This document shows, piece by piece, positions 44,288 to 54,412 of a DNA stretch of 64,000 nucleotides. The notes below the pieces were generated by a model. It saw only the letters and a list, made by a program, of their open reading frames with translations. It searched no databases and was not told the origin of the DNA. How positions within the stretch are numbered: position 1 is the first letter of the stretch; each line of letters opens with the position of its first letter. This DNA comes from Betaproteobacteria bacterium. Lineage in GTDB: Bacteria > Bdellovibrionota_B > Oligoflexia > Silvanigrellales > Silvanigrellaceae. The DNA is taken from assembly GCA_016868315.1 (NCBI GenBank), contig VGHE01000006.1:62001-126000 (forward strand). Direction: 5' to 3'. A program made the position numbers and the translations under genes.

Positions 44288-44384
44288 ATCGCGTCCCCTG
44301 AGCGCACTGTGACTGATGTTTTTGAGCTGCTGGCCAAAACATTACTCGCAGGTTCTTGAGGGTGTCAACCGCAAAATTCACCGT

Positions 44385-44412
44385 AAAAAAAAAGTCGCGC
44401 CTCTTGCGCGAC
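44385..44412 (-). terminator. Terminator of dnaK
   Basis: GTCGCGC (44394-44400) pairs with GCGCGAC (44406-44412) over CTCTT, followed on the minus strand by nine T. It is 75 bp downstream of the dnaK stop. Confidence 0.9.
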
Positions 44413-44486
44413 CTTCCAAAACAGGTTCCACACCGCGCCTGACCGGATACGAACTCCGAATCAGGACAAGCGGCTGTCTGAACCTT

Positions 44487-46388
44487 TTAATTTGATTCAA
44501 ATTCAGCGTCGACCACACCATCTTTCTTGGGGGTCGAACCCTGTGAACCCGCGCCACCGGCACCCGCATCAGCACCTGGGGCGGCTGATGTTTTATACAT
44601 TTCCTCGGCCAACTTGTAGGCCTTCTGCTCCAGAGCCTGAGCTGCTGATTCAAGTGCAGCTTTGTCTTCAGACTGTGTTTCAAGAACCTTGCGCGCCGCC
44701 TCGAGTTCAGACTGAACTCCGGACTTCATGTCAGCTGGAATCTTGGCCTCGTTGTCCTTAAGAGTCTTCTCGACTTGGAAACAAAGACCATCGAGTTTGT
44801 TGCGTGCATCAACAGTTTCGCGACGATCTTTATCTTGTGAAGCGTGCACCTGAGCATCGTCCACCATGCGCTTGATCTCGGACTCGGAGAGACCCGAAGA
44901 GCTCGTTACAATGATCTTCTGTTCCTTGCCTGTGCCGAGGTCTTTGGCCGACACATTCAAGATACCGTTTGCGTCGATATCAAAGGTGACCTCAACCTGT
45001 GGCACACCACGCGGAGCAGGAGGAATTTCGCTCAGGCTGAACCGACCCAGGAGTCGATTGTCGCGCGCCATTTCACGCTCACCCTGGCAAACCGCGATTT
45101 CAACGCTGGTTTGGTTGTCTGCTGCCGTGGAGAAGATTTGGCTTGCACGCTTTGGAATTGTGCTGTTGCGCTCAACCAACTTGGTGAACACACCACCAAG
45201 AGTTTCGATGCCAAGGCTCAGTGGTGTGACATCAAGAAGAAGAACATCTTTAACTTCGCCACCAAGAACACCTGCCTGAACAGCAGCACCCACAGCAACA
45301 ACTTCATCAGGGTTCACAGAACGGTTTGGTTCCTTGCGGAAGAAAGCTTTCACTTTCTCGCCCACCAGTGGAATGCGCGTTGAACCACCGACCATCACAA
45401 CTTCGTCGATTTGCTCAACCGACAGACCAGCATCACGCAATGCAGCGCGGCACGGCTCAATAGTTTTCTCGATGATGCGGTCTACCATTTGTTCAAACTG
45501 CGGACGGCTCAGCGACAAAGCCAGGTGCTTTGGACCAGTGGCATCGGCGGTGAGGTATGGCAAGTTGATGTCTGCCTTGGTTGTGGAAGACAATTCGATT
45601 TTAGCTTTTTCAGCGGCTTCACGCAGGCGCTGCATGGCCATTGGATCCTTGGAAACGTCCATGCTTGTTTGTTTCTTGAACTCAGCGACCAGGAATTCAA
45701 TCAAGCACTCGTCGATGTTGTCACCACCAAGGTGTGTGTCACCATTTGTAGCCAACACTTCAACGACGTTGTCGCCCACTTCAAGAATGGAAACGTCGAA
45801 AGTACCACCACCGAAGTCATACACAGCGATCTTCTGGTTGTGTGTTTTATCCATACCGTAAGCCAAAGCTGCAGCTGTCGGCTCATTGATAATGCGCAGC
45901 ACTTCAAGACCCGCAATGCGTCCAGCATCTTTGGTTGCCTGGCGCTGTGAGTCGTTGAAATATGCAGGTACGGTGATAACAGCTTGAGTCACAGGCTGAC
46001 CAAGATACGCCTCAGCGGATTCCTTCAGCTTGGTGAGAACCTTCGCCGAAATTTCGGGAGGAGCCATGTCCTTGCCACCAATTTCGATAAGCACTTTGTC
46101 ACCGCTGCCTTGCTTTACGCTGTAGGGCATGCGCGAAGCTTCGTCTTTGCGCTCACTAAAATGCATACCAATAAAGCGCTTTGCTGAGTAAACTGTGTTT
46201 TTGGGATTGGTGACAGCCTGGTTGCGTGCTGCACGGCCGACGATAAATTCACCGTCACGGGTATAGCCCACAACGGATGGGGTTGTCCGGTCACCCTCGT
46301 GATTCGGAATCACCTTTGGTGTTCCATTTTCCATCACTGCGACAACCGAGTTGGTCGTACCTAGGTCAATCCCGATGATCTTTCCCAT
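44487..46388 (-). CDS. dnaK: Chaperone DnaK (Hsp70)
   Basis: A cytosolic ATP-dependent chaperone of 633 residues, full length. [18 protein letters not shown] opens the ATPase domain, [16 protein letters not shown] and [14 protein letters not shown] follow, then [14 protein letters not shown] and the substrate domain, and a Gly/Ala-rich tail ending [14 protein letters not shown] lies 9 bases before the ATG. Neither grpE nor dnaJ is adjacent, and no CIRCE element is visible upstream. It is monocistronic with a strong terminator. The neighbour upstream, read divergently, is a DedA protein. Confidence 0.98.
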   Translation of the reverse strand: MGKIIGIDLGTTNSVVAVMENGTPKVIPNHEGDRTTPSVVGYTRDGEFIVGRAARNQAVTNPKNTVYSAKRFIGMHFSERKDEASRMPYSVKQGSGDKVLIEIGGKDMAPPEISAKVLTKLKESAEAYLGQPVTQAVITVPAYFNDSQRQATKDAGRIAGLEVLRIINEPTAAALAYGMDKTHNQKIAVYDFGGGTFDVSILEVGDNVVEVLATNGDTHLGGDNIDECLIEFLVAEFKKQTSMDVSKDPMAMQRLREAAEKAKIELSSTTKADINLPYLTADATGPKHLALSLSRPQFEQMVDRIIEKTIEPCRAALRDAGLSVEQIDEVVMVGGSTRIPLVGEKVKAFFRKEPNRSVNPDEVVAVGAAVQAGVLGGEVKDVLLLDVTPLSLGIETLGGVFTKLVERNSTIPKRASQIFSTAADNQTSVEIAVCQGEREMARDNRLLGRFSLSEIPPAPRGVPQVEVTFDIDANGILNVSAKDLGTGKEQKIIVTSSSGLSESEIKRMVDDAQVHASQDKDRRETVDARNKLDGLCFQVEKTLKDNEAKIPADMKSGVQSELEAARKVLETQSEDKAALESAAQALEQKAYKLAEEMYKTSAAPGADAGAGGAGSQGSTPKKDGVVDAEFESN

Positions 46389-46617
46389 TACTTTTGTCCT
46401 CCGCTACGGGTCGTTCCGACGTCTTAGAAACAATGAAATCAATAGCTTTTCTCGACCTTCATACACCAAGGCCGGGCTTGCGCAGGAACATAATCGGGGT
46501 TCCATACGTGTCAACATCCATGAGGCGATTTGCCTTGGGTGGGTGGCGGGAGTAAGACCCCCCTGACGAATTTCATGCAGTTCGCAGTCTGCTCGACTGC
46601 AAGACTCCGGGTAAACT

Positions 46618-47244
46618 ATGGAACCGCTGAGCCAGCTCATCCCTTTTTTTATTGATTACGGCTATCTGGCCGTATTCGGTGTATTGCTCGCGTGCGGCTT
46701 CGGATTACCCATCCCGGAGGACATCACCCTCGTGGCCGGTGGCATTATCGCCGGCCTCCACTACACAAATGTTCATGTGATGTTTGCCGTTGGTATGGCG
46801 GGTGTTCTCGTGGGCGATTCTGTCGTTTTCACTGCCGGTTGGTACTTGGGTCAAAAAGTCTTCGAGCGGCCAATGATCAAGAAGTTCCTGACTCCCGAGC
46901 GATTCCAACGGGTGCAGGAAAAATTCTCACGTTATGGAAAAGGGGTGGTCTTCGCTGCCCGTTTCATGCCCGGACTGAGAACCCCAATATTTCTGACTGC
47001 AGGCGCGACCCGCAAAGTGAGCTTTTCACAGTTCATTGCGCTCGACGGTCTTGCTGCGCTCATCAGCGTGCCGATCTGGGTGTATCTTGGATACTTGGGG
47101 GCGGAGAACCGGGACTGGCTCATGCAGTGGGTCAAGCGCGGCCAGGTTGCCACGCTCTCGCTGCTTGCGGTCTTGGTCGTCGCAGCACTCAGCGTTTTCC
47201 TCATTCGCAAACGGAACAAAAAACAATGTCAAGCACGAACATGA
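46618..47244 (+). CDS. DedA-family membrane protein
   Basis: 208 residues with about five membrane segments. The family pattern FGLPIPEDITLVAGGIIAG near 27-45, GDSVVFTAGWYLGQKV, and the amphipathic FSRYGKGVVFAARFMPGLRTPIFLTAGATR motif with the functional Arg residues are present. DedA proteins act as lipid scramblases or proton-linked transporters needed for envelope integrity. The ATG at 46618 has no clear ribosome site. The next gene, a site-2-protease-like protein, overlaps its 3' end. Confidence 0.87.
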   Translation: MEPLSQLIPFFIDYGYLAVFGVLLACGFGLPIPEDITLVAGGIIAGLHYTNVHVMFAVGMAGVLVGDSVVFTAGWYLGQKVFERPMIKKFLTPERFQRVQEKFSRYGKGVVFAARFMPGLRTPIFLTAGATRKVSFSQFIALDGLAALISVPIWVYLGYLGAENRDWLMQWVKRGQVATLSLLAVLVVAALSVFLIRKRNKKQCQART

Positions 47245-47879
47245 GAATCGAAGACGCTATCCTCACCTATTGTGGCTTCCTTGTTGCTATCACGATGCGC
47301 GAGGCAGCGTATGCAGTTACAGCTCGACAACTCGGCGACCGCTCGTCGGAAACGGAATCACGCGCAACAGTCAATCCGATTCCTCACGTCGACCTCCTCG
47401 GAACGATTATTTTACCCGCAGTATTTTTATTTTCCGGAGTTCCTTTTCTTCTCGGGTGGGCCAAACAACTCACCATCGACACACGCTATTTTAAGAAAAT
47501 TCGCCGCGACATTAACATCGCGGAGTTGGCAGGCCCGCTCACCAACTTTGGACTTGCTCTCCTCTGCGGTGTGCTTGCAGTGAGCCTCGGTTACCGTGTC
47601 GAGACAATGATGTTTGGTGAAGATCCAATCCCACGCCTGCTGCTTGCCATCGCAAAGTCGAACATCGTCATCGGTCTGCTCAATCTCCTGCCCTTTCCTG
47701 GCTCGAGCGGGTGGAGACTTCTGCTCAACAACATACGCTACCAATGGGGCCAATCCCTCATCCAACACGCCAATATTATAAGCATTGTCATGATTGTCCT
47801 TCTTTTGACGAATATCCTGAGCCCTTTGTTCATGGGTGCGCTAGGGTTGTACATGTTCGTTCTGCAGAGCATCGCCTGA
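47226..47879 (+). CDS. Site-2-protease (M50)-like membrane protein without zinc ligands
   Basis: About 217 residues. The layout is that of small M50 proteases: an N-terminal helix, then SRATVNPIPHVDLLGTIILP and a downstream FGWAK-like FLLGWAKQL, AELAGPLTNFGLALL, and NLLPFPGSSGWRLL. The zinc motif HExxH is REAAY at residues 25-29, and the third ligand Asp of LDG is replaced (GSSG). All three ligands are therefore gone although the fold signature is intact. It may act as a non-catalytic membrane scaffold. The start is ATG 47226, or 47241, which overlaps the dedA stop as ATGA. Confidence 0.68.
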   Translation: MSSTNMRIEDAILTYCGFLVAITMREAAYAVTARQLGDRSSETESRATVNPIPHVDLLGTIILPAVFLFSGVPFLLGWAKQLTIDTRYFKKIRRDINIAELAGPLTNFGLALLCGVLAVSLGYRVETMMFGEDPIPRLLLAIAKSNIVIGLLNLLPFPGSSGWRLLLNNIRYQWGQSLIQHANIISIVMIVLLLTNILSPLFMGALGLYMFVLQSIA

Positions 47880-47917
47880 CCGCACGCTCGAGGGGCGAAC
47901 CCCGTAACGGAGCCCAC

Positions 47918-48976
47918 ATGCACACGCAACACTACAACATCTATTCGCATGCCGATGCCGATGGAGGCATCGCTTCTGCAATTTTCACACGGTACTTGAG
48001 AATTACATCGGGCAATCAAAATCTCCCCGTGAATGTTTTTCCGGTCAACCATGGTCCTGACCAACAGGATTGGACTCTCACGGAAATCAAATATCCATGC
48101 GCAATTCTCGACTTCTCATTGCATCCATCGTTCCTTACGGAAAAATTTTTCTCTCTCGCCGGTGCCTTCGCAAAACCACTTGAAAATCCGCTTGGGTGTT
48201 ACTGGATTGACCATCATCCGACGGGAGCGGGCGTGCCATTTCTCACCCCAGAAAATTGCCAGCAGTTTCTGACTCACGTGCGCAGTCTGTGGGATGTGAC
48301 CGCGACCAGCACACCAGGGCTAATGAGAAAACACCACAAGACTCTTGGAATTCCACAGGAGCTCATTGAAGAATACGAAGAACTCATCGACCAAGCAGAG
48401 ATCATCGATGCAGCGCTCTTCGCCGATGCGCAATCGGCACATGATTTCAGCACCAAGGCAGTCAAGCTACAAACCCTGTTCAGCTGCTCGCATCCATCGG
48501 TGGATCGCACTGCTCTTTACCGCAATTTAGTTCAACAATTGATTTCCTCTCCGCGCATCGAAGACCTGATGAACTCCGATCCCCTCTATCAGGCGCTCAT
48601 TCACTACGAGCAGGATTTGGTGTTGAAGCAAAAACAGGTTTACGCGACGAAAACGAAAGTCTCTGAGAGAATCGCCCTGAGTAATTTTATGAACTGGTCG
48701 GAAAGCGAGACTTTCCCCGGAATGGGAAGATTCGTTCCCTACCTTCTTTACCCTGAAATCCTCTATGCAATTCATGTTCAGCCCCACAAATCCGGGGTCT
48801 CCTCTATTTCTTGTGGCATCAATCCTTGGAACAAGCCCAAGGTTGGCGAGAAGCATCTCGGCAATTACTTTGCAACCCATTTTGGCGGTGGTGGCCACGC
48901 ATTTGTTGCCGGCGGAAGGATAACTACAAGAGAAAGCCACAAAATCGACGAACTTGTAAATTTTCTTAAAAACTAA
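47918..48976 (+). CDS. DHH-family phosphoesterase
   Basis: 352 residues. An N-terminal SHADADGG supplies the His and two Asp (H11, D13, D15) of DHH motif I. WIDHHPTGAG near residue 95 is the DHH motif proper. A C-terminal FGGGGHAFVAGG is the DHHA1 glycine motif. Members cleave phosphodiesters of nanoRNA, pAp or c-di-AMP, or inorganic polyphosphates; this one resembles none closely enough to choose. GGAG lies just upstream of ATG 47918. A c-di-AMP phosphodiesterase role is possible in principle given cdaA elsewhere in the window, but is not shown. Confidence 0.82.
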   Translation: MHTQHYNIYSHADADGGIASAIFTRYLRITSGNQNLPVNVFPVNHGPDQQDWTLTEIKYPCAILDFSLHPSFLTEKFFSLAGAFAKPLENPLGCYWIDHHPTGAGVPFLTPENCQQFLTHVRSLWDVTATSTPGLMRKHHKTLGIPQELIEEYEELIDQAEIIDAALFADAQSAHDFSTKAVKLQTLFSCSHPSVDRTALYRNLVQQLISSPRIEDLMNSDPLYQALIHYEQDLVLKQKQVYATKTKVSERIALSNFMNWSESETFPGMGRFVPYLLYPEILYAIHVQPHKSGVSSISCGINPWNKPKVGEKHLGNYFATHFGGGGHAFVAGGRITTRESHKIDELVNFLKN

Positions 48977-49044
48977 CTGCATTGTTACCTTGAGGAAGTC
49001 CCGTTAGACTCTTGTGGTTCAACCACCAGAATGTGAGGGCTTCG

Positions 49045-51417
49045 ATGGAACAGCCATTTCTTTTCAGAAAAGTTGCAGTGTTGGGTGCGGGCGTGATGGG
49101 TGCGCAGATTGCAGCCCATCTTGCGAATGCCAACGTCGAGGTGATTCTGTTCGACCTCCCCGCAAAGGAAGGCGACAAAAACGGCATTGCGTTGAAAGCC
49201 ATTGCGGGTCTGCAGAAGCTCGAGCCCACTCCGTTTTCTGTGAAGTCAAAAGCAACCGATATTGCGGTTGCAAACTACGAAACTGACCTTGCAAAACTCA
49301 AGGACTGCGACCTCATCATTGAAGCCATCTCTGAAAGGATTGATTGGAAAGCAGATCTCTACAAAAAAGTGGGACCGCATATTTCATCACAAGCCATCTT
49401 TGCAACAAACACCTCTGGCTTGAGTTTGAAATCGCTGAGCGAGCATCTTCCCGCGCATCTCAAGAGTAAATTCTGCGGCGTGCACTTCTTCAACCCGCCG
49501 CGCTACATGGCTCTGGTCGAAATCATTCCCGGACCAAACACAGAAGCTGGGGCGATGAATCACCTGGAATCATTCCTAACCACAACACTTGGTAAAAGCG
49601 TTGTGCGTGCAAAAGATACACCCAACTTTATCGCCAACCGCATCGGTGTGTTCTCAATGCTGGCAACATTGCACCACGCCGAGAAGTTCAAACTTGGCTG
49701 CGATGAGGTCGATGCCCTGACAGGTCCTGGAATTGGTCGGGCGAAAAGTGCAACCTACAGAACAGCAGATGTTGTAGGGCTCGATACATTCGCGCATGTG
49801 GTGAAAACCATGTCTGACACCCTTCCTGACGACCCTTGGCGTGCGATTTTCACGCTTCCTGACTGGCTCAAGACGCTCATAGAAAAAGGAGCACATGGTC
49901 AGAAGACCGGAGCTGGCGTTTACAAAAAAGTCGGCAAAGACATCATGGTTTTTGATCCGCAAAAGGGTGATTACCGTGCTTCCGGCGGTGTCGTTGCCGC
50001 TGAAGTTGAAGCTGTGCTCAAGCTCAAGAACCCAGCCGAGCGCATTGCAAAGCTGCGCGAATGCAAGCATCCACAAGCACAATTCTTGTGGTCAATTTTC
50101 CGCGACCTGTTCCACTATTGTGCTGTGCAGGCAGAGAGCATCTGCCACAATCTCCGCGACCTCGACTTTGCGGTACGCTGGGGCTTCGGATGGGCTGCAG
50201 GCCCTTTCGAAACCTGGCAGGTTTCCGGTTGGCAACAGGTCGGCAAGTGCATTCAAGAGGACATTGCGGCAGGGCTGACGATTGCCAAAGCACCATTGCC
50301 CGCATGGTGTACTGAAACATCTCGCACGGGCGTGCACAGCAATGAAGGCTCTTGGTCACCTGCTCAAAAAGCAATGGCACCTCGTCCTAAAACTGCATTA
50401 CACGCGCGTCAGCTCTTTCCTGAAAGACTGATTGGAGAAAGCGTCGAGTACGGAAAAACCCTCTGGGAAAATGATGGCGTTCGGGTCTGGAGCACTGGAG
50501 ATGATATCGGCATCATGTCATTTAAGAGCAAGATGCACGCTATTGGGCAAGAAGTTCTCGAAGGTGTGATTCAAGGCGTTGCTTATGCTGAAACTCATTT
50601 GCGTGGGTTGGTCGTTTGGCAGACCGAGCCACCTTTTAGTGCTGGCGCAAACCTCGCTCAAGTGAGCGAAATGCTCTCTAAGAAGGATTTCTCTTCGGCA
50701 GAGGCAATGGTCAAGCGCTTCCAGGATGCCTCACAGGCTTTGAAGTATTCTATGGTTCCAACGGTGGCAGCCGTCAGTGGCCTTGCCCTCGGTGGTGGCT
50801 GTGAGTTTGTCATGCACTCCTCTCGTGCAGTTGTTGCTCTCGAAACATACATGGGTCTCGTTGAAGCAGGCGTCGGACTTATTCCTGCGGGCGGAGGCTG
50901 CAAAGAACTTGCAATTCGTGCAGCGCAATCTGCACGCGGCGGAAATATCTTCCACTTCGTAAAGCAGGCGTTTGAAACGATTGCCATGGCACAGGTTTCA
51001 CGCAGTGGCGAACACGCACGTGAGCTCGGTTTGTTGCGCCCGACCGACATGGTTGTTTTCAACCCCAATGAACTTCTCTACATAGCAAAGCAGCAGGCTC
51101 GTGCGTTGTCCGAGTCCGGTTACCGTCCGCCTCTGCGTCCGCGTGAAATCCAAGTTGTTGGTAAGGGTGGTATTGCAACGCTCAAGATGATTATTGCGAA
51201 CATGCTCGCCGGTGGATTCATCAGCGAACACGATGCAGCGATTGCAGAGCGCACGGCTACAGTTCTGTGTGGAGGCTACGTAGACGGCGGCACAACGGTG
51301 AATGAAGACTGGCTGCTTGAGCTTGAGCGGAGTCTTTTCGTTGAGCTTCTGAAGACTGAAAAGACGCTTGCTCGCATCGATTATATGCTTAAAAACGGTA
51401 AACCTCTGCGCAACTGA
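49045..51417 (+). CDS. 3-hydroxyacyl-CoA dehydrogenase/enoyl-CoA hydratase, fatty-acid oxidation
   Basis: About 790 residues. The NAD-binding 3HCDH domain comes first (VAVLGAGVMGAQIAAHLA, then ATNTSGLSLKSL and CGVHFFNPPRYM). An enoyl-CoA hydratase/isomerase-like domain is at the C-terminal half (VAAVSGLALGGGCEFVMHSSRAV and VGLIPAGGGCKEL). This FadN-like order is the reverse of E. coli FadB. The enzyme performs steps of beta-oxidation. ATG at 49045 has GAGGG five bases upstream; the frame is open from 49012. The thiolase follows 29 bp later, so the two form a beta-oxidation operon. Confidence 0.92.
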   Translation: MEQPFLFRKVAVLGAGVMGAQIAAHLANANVEVILFDLPAKEGDKNGIALKAIAGLQKLEPTPFSVKSKATDIAVANYETDLAKLKDCDLIIEAISERIDWKADLYKKVGPHISSQAIFATNTSGLSLKSLSEHLPAHLKSKFCGVHFFNPPRYMALVEIIPGPNTEAGAMNHLESFLTTTLGKSVVRAKDTPNFIANRIGVFSMLATLHHAEKFKLGCDEVDALTGPGIGRAKSATYRTADVVGLDTFAHVVKTMSDTLPDDPWRAIFTLPDWLKTLIEKGAHGQKTGAGVYKKVGKDIMVFDPQKGDYRASGGVVAAEVEAVLKLKNPAERIAKLRECKHPQAQFLWSIFRDLFHYCAVQAESICHNLRDLDFAVRWGFGWAAGPFETWQVSGWQQVGKCIQEDIAAGLTIAKAPLPAWCTETSRTGVHSNEGSWSPAQKAMAPRPKTALHARQLFPERLIGESVEYGKTLWENDGVRVWSTGDDIGIMSFKSKMHAIGQEVLEGVIQGVAYAETHLRGLVVWQTEPPFSAGANLAQVSEMLSKKDFSSAEAMVKRFQDASQALKYSMVPTVAAVSGLALGGGCEFVMHSSRAVVALETYMGLVEAGVGLIPAGGGCKELAIRAAQSARGGNIFHFVKQAFETIAMAQVSRSGEHARELGLLRPTDMVVFNPNELLYIAKQQARALSESGYRPPLRPREIQVVGKGGIATLKMIIANMLAGGFISEHDAAIAERTATVLCGGYVDGGTTVNEDWLLELERSLFVELLKTEKTLARIDYMLKNGKPLRN

Positions 51418-51446
51418 TTTCGCACATCTATGGAAGGATGAATGTC

Positions 51447-52646
51447 ATGACAATCAAAACACGCGACGCTTATATTGTCTCAGCAGTGCGCACTCCTGTT
51501 GGTAAAGCTCCACGCGGATCACTGCGCAACGCACGTCCAGACGACCTGTTGGCTCATGTTCTGAAGTCCGTCGTCGGCTCAGTTCCAAACTTCAACCCGA
51601 GCGAGATTGGAGATGTTGTTGTTGGCTGCGCCATGCCTGAAGCTGAACAAGGCATGAACATCGCCCGCATCGGTTTGCTGCTTGCTGGATTGCCACAAGC
51701 CGTTCCTGGTATCACTGTCAACCGTTTCTGCTCCTCGGGTCTGCAGGCTATTGCCTACGCTGCCGACAGAATCCGCTTGGGCGAAGCCGACGTCATGATT
51801 GCTGCCGGAACGGAGAGCATGAGCCTCATTCCGATGATGGGTCACAAAGTTGTGATGAACCCAAAAGTCTTTGAGAGCGATGAAAATCTCGGCATTGCCT
51901 ACGGTATGGGAATCACCGCAGAGCGCGTCGCGCAGCAGTGGAAAATCACGCGCGAGGCACAAGATGCTTTTGCACTCGAGAGTCACCGCCGCGCGGTCGC
52001 AGCCTGGCAGAACGGCGAATTTAATCACGAGATCTCGCCTGTCGATGTCCTCGACAGCACCTTCGACGCAGCGACCATGCATATCAAGAATAGCCAGACC
52101 AAGTTCATCCGCGATGAAGGTCCACGCGCAGACTCAACACTCGAGTCGCTTGCGAAGCTCAAGCCCGTCTTCTCAGCAAAGGGAAGCGTGACTGCCGGAA
52201 ACAGTTCTCAGATGTCCGATGGTGCGGCAGCCGTTTTGCTCATGAATGAAGAAGCTCTGAAACGCTACAACGCCACGCCCATGGCTCGGTTTGTTTCCTA
52301 CGCCATCGCTGGCGTTCCGCCCGATATCATGGGAATCGGCCCAAAGGAGGCCATTCCACGCGCGCTGAAAATGGCTGGTATGAGCCAGAATCAGCTCGAC
52401 TGGATTGAACTCAACGAAGCGTTCGCGGCACAGAGCCTTGCTGTCATGAACGACTTGAATCTCGACCCGTCGAAAGTGAATCCACTGGGTGGAGCCATTG
52501 CCCTGGGGCACCCGCTCGGAGCAACAGGCGCGATCCGCATGGCAACACTGGCGCACGGGTTGAAGCGCCGGAAGCTCAAGTATGGCATGATCACCATGTG
52601 CATTGGCACAGGAATGGGTGCTGCCGGCATCTTCGAAGCGCTTTGA
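51447..52646 (+). CDS. fadA: Acetyl-CoA acyltransferase (thiolase)
   Basis: 399 residues from ATG at 51447 (GGAAGG at 51432-51437 upstream; the ATG at 51438 is too close to it). The active nucleophile Cys is in NRFCSSGLQAIAYAADRI, the base His in GGAIALGHPLGATGA and the second Cys in MCIGTGMGAAG. It completes beta-oxidation by cleaving 3-ketoacyl-CoA. It is cotranscribed with the upstream 3HCDH/ECH gene. Confidence 0.94.
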   Translation: MTIKTRDAYIVSAVRTPVGKAPRGSLRNARPDDLLAHVLKSVVGSVPNFNPSEIGDVVVGCAMPEAEQGMNIARIGLLLAGLPQAVPGITVNRFCSSGLQAIAYAADRIRLGEADVMIAAGTESMSLIPMMGHKVVMNPKVFESDENLGIAYGMGITAERVAQQWKITREAQDAFALESHRRAVAAWQNGEFNHEISPVDVLDSTFDAATMHIKNSQTKFIRDEGPRADSTLESLAKLKPVFSAKGSVTAGNSSQMSDGAAAVLLMNEEALKRYNATPMARFVSYAIAGVPPDIMGIGPKEAIPRALKMAGMSQNQLDWIELNEAFAAQSLAVMNDLNLDPSKVNPLGGAIALGHPLGATGAIRMATLAHGLKRRKLKYGMITMCIGTGMGAAGIFEAL

Positions 52647-52654
52647 TTCTGAAC

Positions 52655-52676
52655 CCTCAGGCAGGCAAGCCTGAGG
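52655..52676 (+). terminator. Hairpin after fadA, possibly a terminator
   Basis: CCTCAGGC (52655-52662) pairs with GCCTGAGG (52669-52676) over AGGCAA. There is no T-tract downstream, so it may be an RNA-stability hairpin rather than an intrinsic terminator. Confidence 0.5.
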
Positions 52677-52679
52677 CAC

Positions 52680-52707
52680 TTGGCAAGCGCGAGCTCCCGT
52701 CTATATT
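52680..52707 (+). promoter_or_regulatory. Sigma-70-type promoter upstream of the htrA-like gene
   Basis: TTGGCA (52680-52685), 16-bp spacer, TATATT (52702-52707), about 95 bp before the start codon. Both boxes are near consensus. Confidence 0.6.
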
Positions 52708-52801
52708 GTGATTTCGGCACCCATCGACTTCATCCAGATCGCTGGCTAAGGCAGATGGGTCTGCGCAACAAGTGAAACATTTCGTTCACACAGGTGCATT
52801 T

Positions 52802-54394
52802 ATGAAATCCAATCTTATCGGTTTTATTAAATCAGGTACGAAGCGTATTTTTCTTGCTGTTCTGGCGTTGAGTGCAATCTTTGGAGTCATTTCGGGCGGA
52901 GTCCTGATGTTTGCTCCTGAGCGGCTCGACACAGTGAAGAACTCACTCGTCGCGCTTGGTTCGAAGGGTTATAAATTCCCCGACTCACCCCCGGTCGCAC
53001 ACAGCTCGGAGACTGAAATTCGCGCTCTGAAGACTTTCTCCAAAGTCTTCGTTAACCTTGCGCGCCAAAGTCGCCCGGCTCTGGTCTTCATCAAAACCAA
53101 ACGTGATGCGCCCGCGCGTGGACGCGGCGGCTTTCCCTTTCCGGACGATTTCTTTTTCCCGTTCTTTCCACCAGGAGGAGGGGGAGGTGGACGTGATCGC
53201 GGAATCCAAGAAGGAGCAGGGTCGGGTTTCATCGTTGACCTCAAAACAGGCTATGTGTTGACCAACAATCACGTGGTTCAAGACGCATCCGACATTACAG
53301 TTCAAACCTTCGATGACCGAAAATTCAGAGCGAAGCTTATTGGGAGCGAGCCATCGGTCGATGTTGCTGTATTGAAGCTCGAAAATTTCAGCGCTGGTTC
53401 ACTCCGACAGCTCAGCCTGGCTGACTCTGATATTGTTGAAGTCGGTGAATGGGTTGTGGCTCTCGGTGCTCCGTTCTCTCTGCCGCAAACCCTCACGGTC
53501 GGTGTGGTGAGTGCGCTGGGTCGCGATGGAGTTTTGGGTGGTGCAGCCATTGAGGCCTTCATCCAAACAGACGCAGCTATCAACCCCGGAAACTCTGGCG
53601 GCCCACTGCTGAACATCGATGGAAAAGTCATTGGCATCAACACTGCCATCAGTTCACCCACGGGAAGCTCTGCGGGAATTGGATTTGCAGTTCCCTCTAA
53701 CATGGCACGCCTCGCAGCCGAAATGCTTATCAACGAAGGTCGTGTTACGCGCGGATTTCTTGGCATCGATGGACGTGACTTCGCCGAGCTCAGCCCCGAT
53801 GTTCTAAAAGAGCTCAAGCTCAACCAAGAGAGCCAGGGAACTATGATTGTCGGAGTTGTCAAAGGCAGTCCTGCGGAAAAAGCCGAACTGAAACCCTACG
53901 ACGTCATTCAATCACTCAACGGCACTGCCATTACGAGCTTTGCGCAACTGCGCACACGACTTGCTTTCACGAAACCAGGTACCGAGGTCAAGCTGGGAAT
54001 CCTGCGCGACGGAAAGAAACTCGATATCAGAGTAAAAGTTGGCCAGTTTAGCCCTGAGGTCACACGCATGGACACTCAGGATGACTCCGACTCAAGCACA
54101 GGTGTTGCGGGTGAGTTCGGTCTCGCACTGAAAAACCTGACAGGCGAGCTCCGCAAGCAATTGGGCGTGCGCACCCAACGGGGTGTTCTTGTATCCGCCG
54201 TGGCTGACGACAGCTATGCAGCGTTTGCTGGCCTCCGGCGCGGAGATGTGATCACCGAAATCAACCGTAAGCAAGTCAAGAGCATTAAAGACGTCGAAGC
54301 CGCGTTGAAAGTCTCCAAAGACAACCCGCGCGATCTTCTTTTCCTTATTGAACGCAATGGACGCAATCAGCTCATTGTATTGCGCCAGCGCTGA
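52802..54394 (+). CDS. DegP/HtrA-type periplasmic serine protease
   Basis: About 530 residues. An N-terminal hydrophobic segment (FLAVLALSAIFGVISGGVLMF) exports it and may anchor it. The trypsin-like domain has the triad His in LTNNHVVQDASD, Asp in SVDVAVLKLE and Ser in NPGNSGGPLL. Two PDZ domains follow (around GVVKGSPAEKAELKPYD and LVSAVADDSYAAF). Between anchor and catalytic domain is a Phe/Pro/Gly-rich loop (FFFPFFPPGGGGGGRD). ATG at 52802 has AGG upstream; a GTG at 52772 would add 10 residues. It belongs to the envelope protein quality control group. Confidence 0.93.
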   Translation: MKSNLIGFIKSGTKRIFLAVLALSAIFGVISGGVLMFAPERLDTVKNSLVALGSKGYKFPDSPPVAHSSETEIRALKTFSKVFVNLARQSRPALVFIKTKRDAPARGRGGFPFPDDFFFPFFPPGGGGGGRDRGIQEGAGSGFIVDLKTGYVLTNNHVVQDASDITVQTFDDRKFRAKLIGSEPSVDVAVLKLENFSAGSLRQLSLADSDIVEVGEWVVALGAPFSLPQTLTVGVVSALGRDGVLGGAAIEAFIQTDAAINPGNSGGPLLNIDGKVIGINTAISSPTGSSAGIGFAVPSNMARLAAEMLINEGRVTRGFLGIDGRDFAELSPDVLKELKLNQESQGTMIVGVVKGSPAEKAELKPYDVIQSLNGTAITSFAQLRTRLAFTKPGTEVKLGILRDGKKLDIRVKVGQFSPEVTRMDTQDDSDSSTGVAGEFGLALKNLTGELRKQLGVRTQRGVLVSAVADDSYAAFAGLRRGDVITEINRKQVKSIKDVEAALKVSKDNPRDLLFLIERNGRNQLIVLRQR

Positions 54395-54412
54395 CATCAC
54401 ACAGGGGTACCC

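Noticed and set aside
46584-46600. A 6-bp inverted repeat (GCAGTC/GACTGC) upstream of dedA as a terminator
   Set aside because: No T-tract follows and no gene ends there; too weak to call.
46389-46617. A CIRCE element or heat-shock sigma-32 promoter for dnaK
   Set aside because: No TTAGCACTC-N9-GAGTGCTAA repeat and no convincing CTTGAA/CCCCAT pair is visible.
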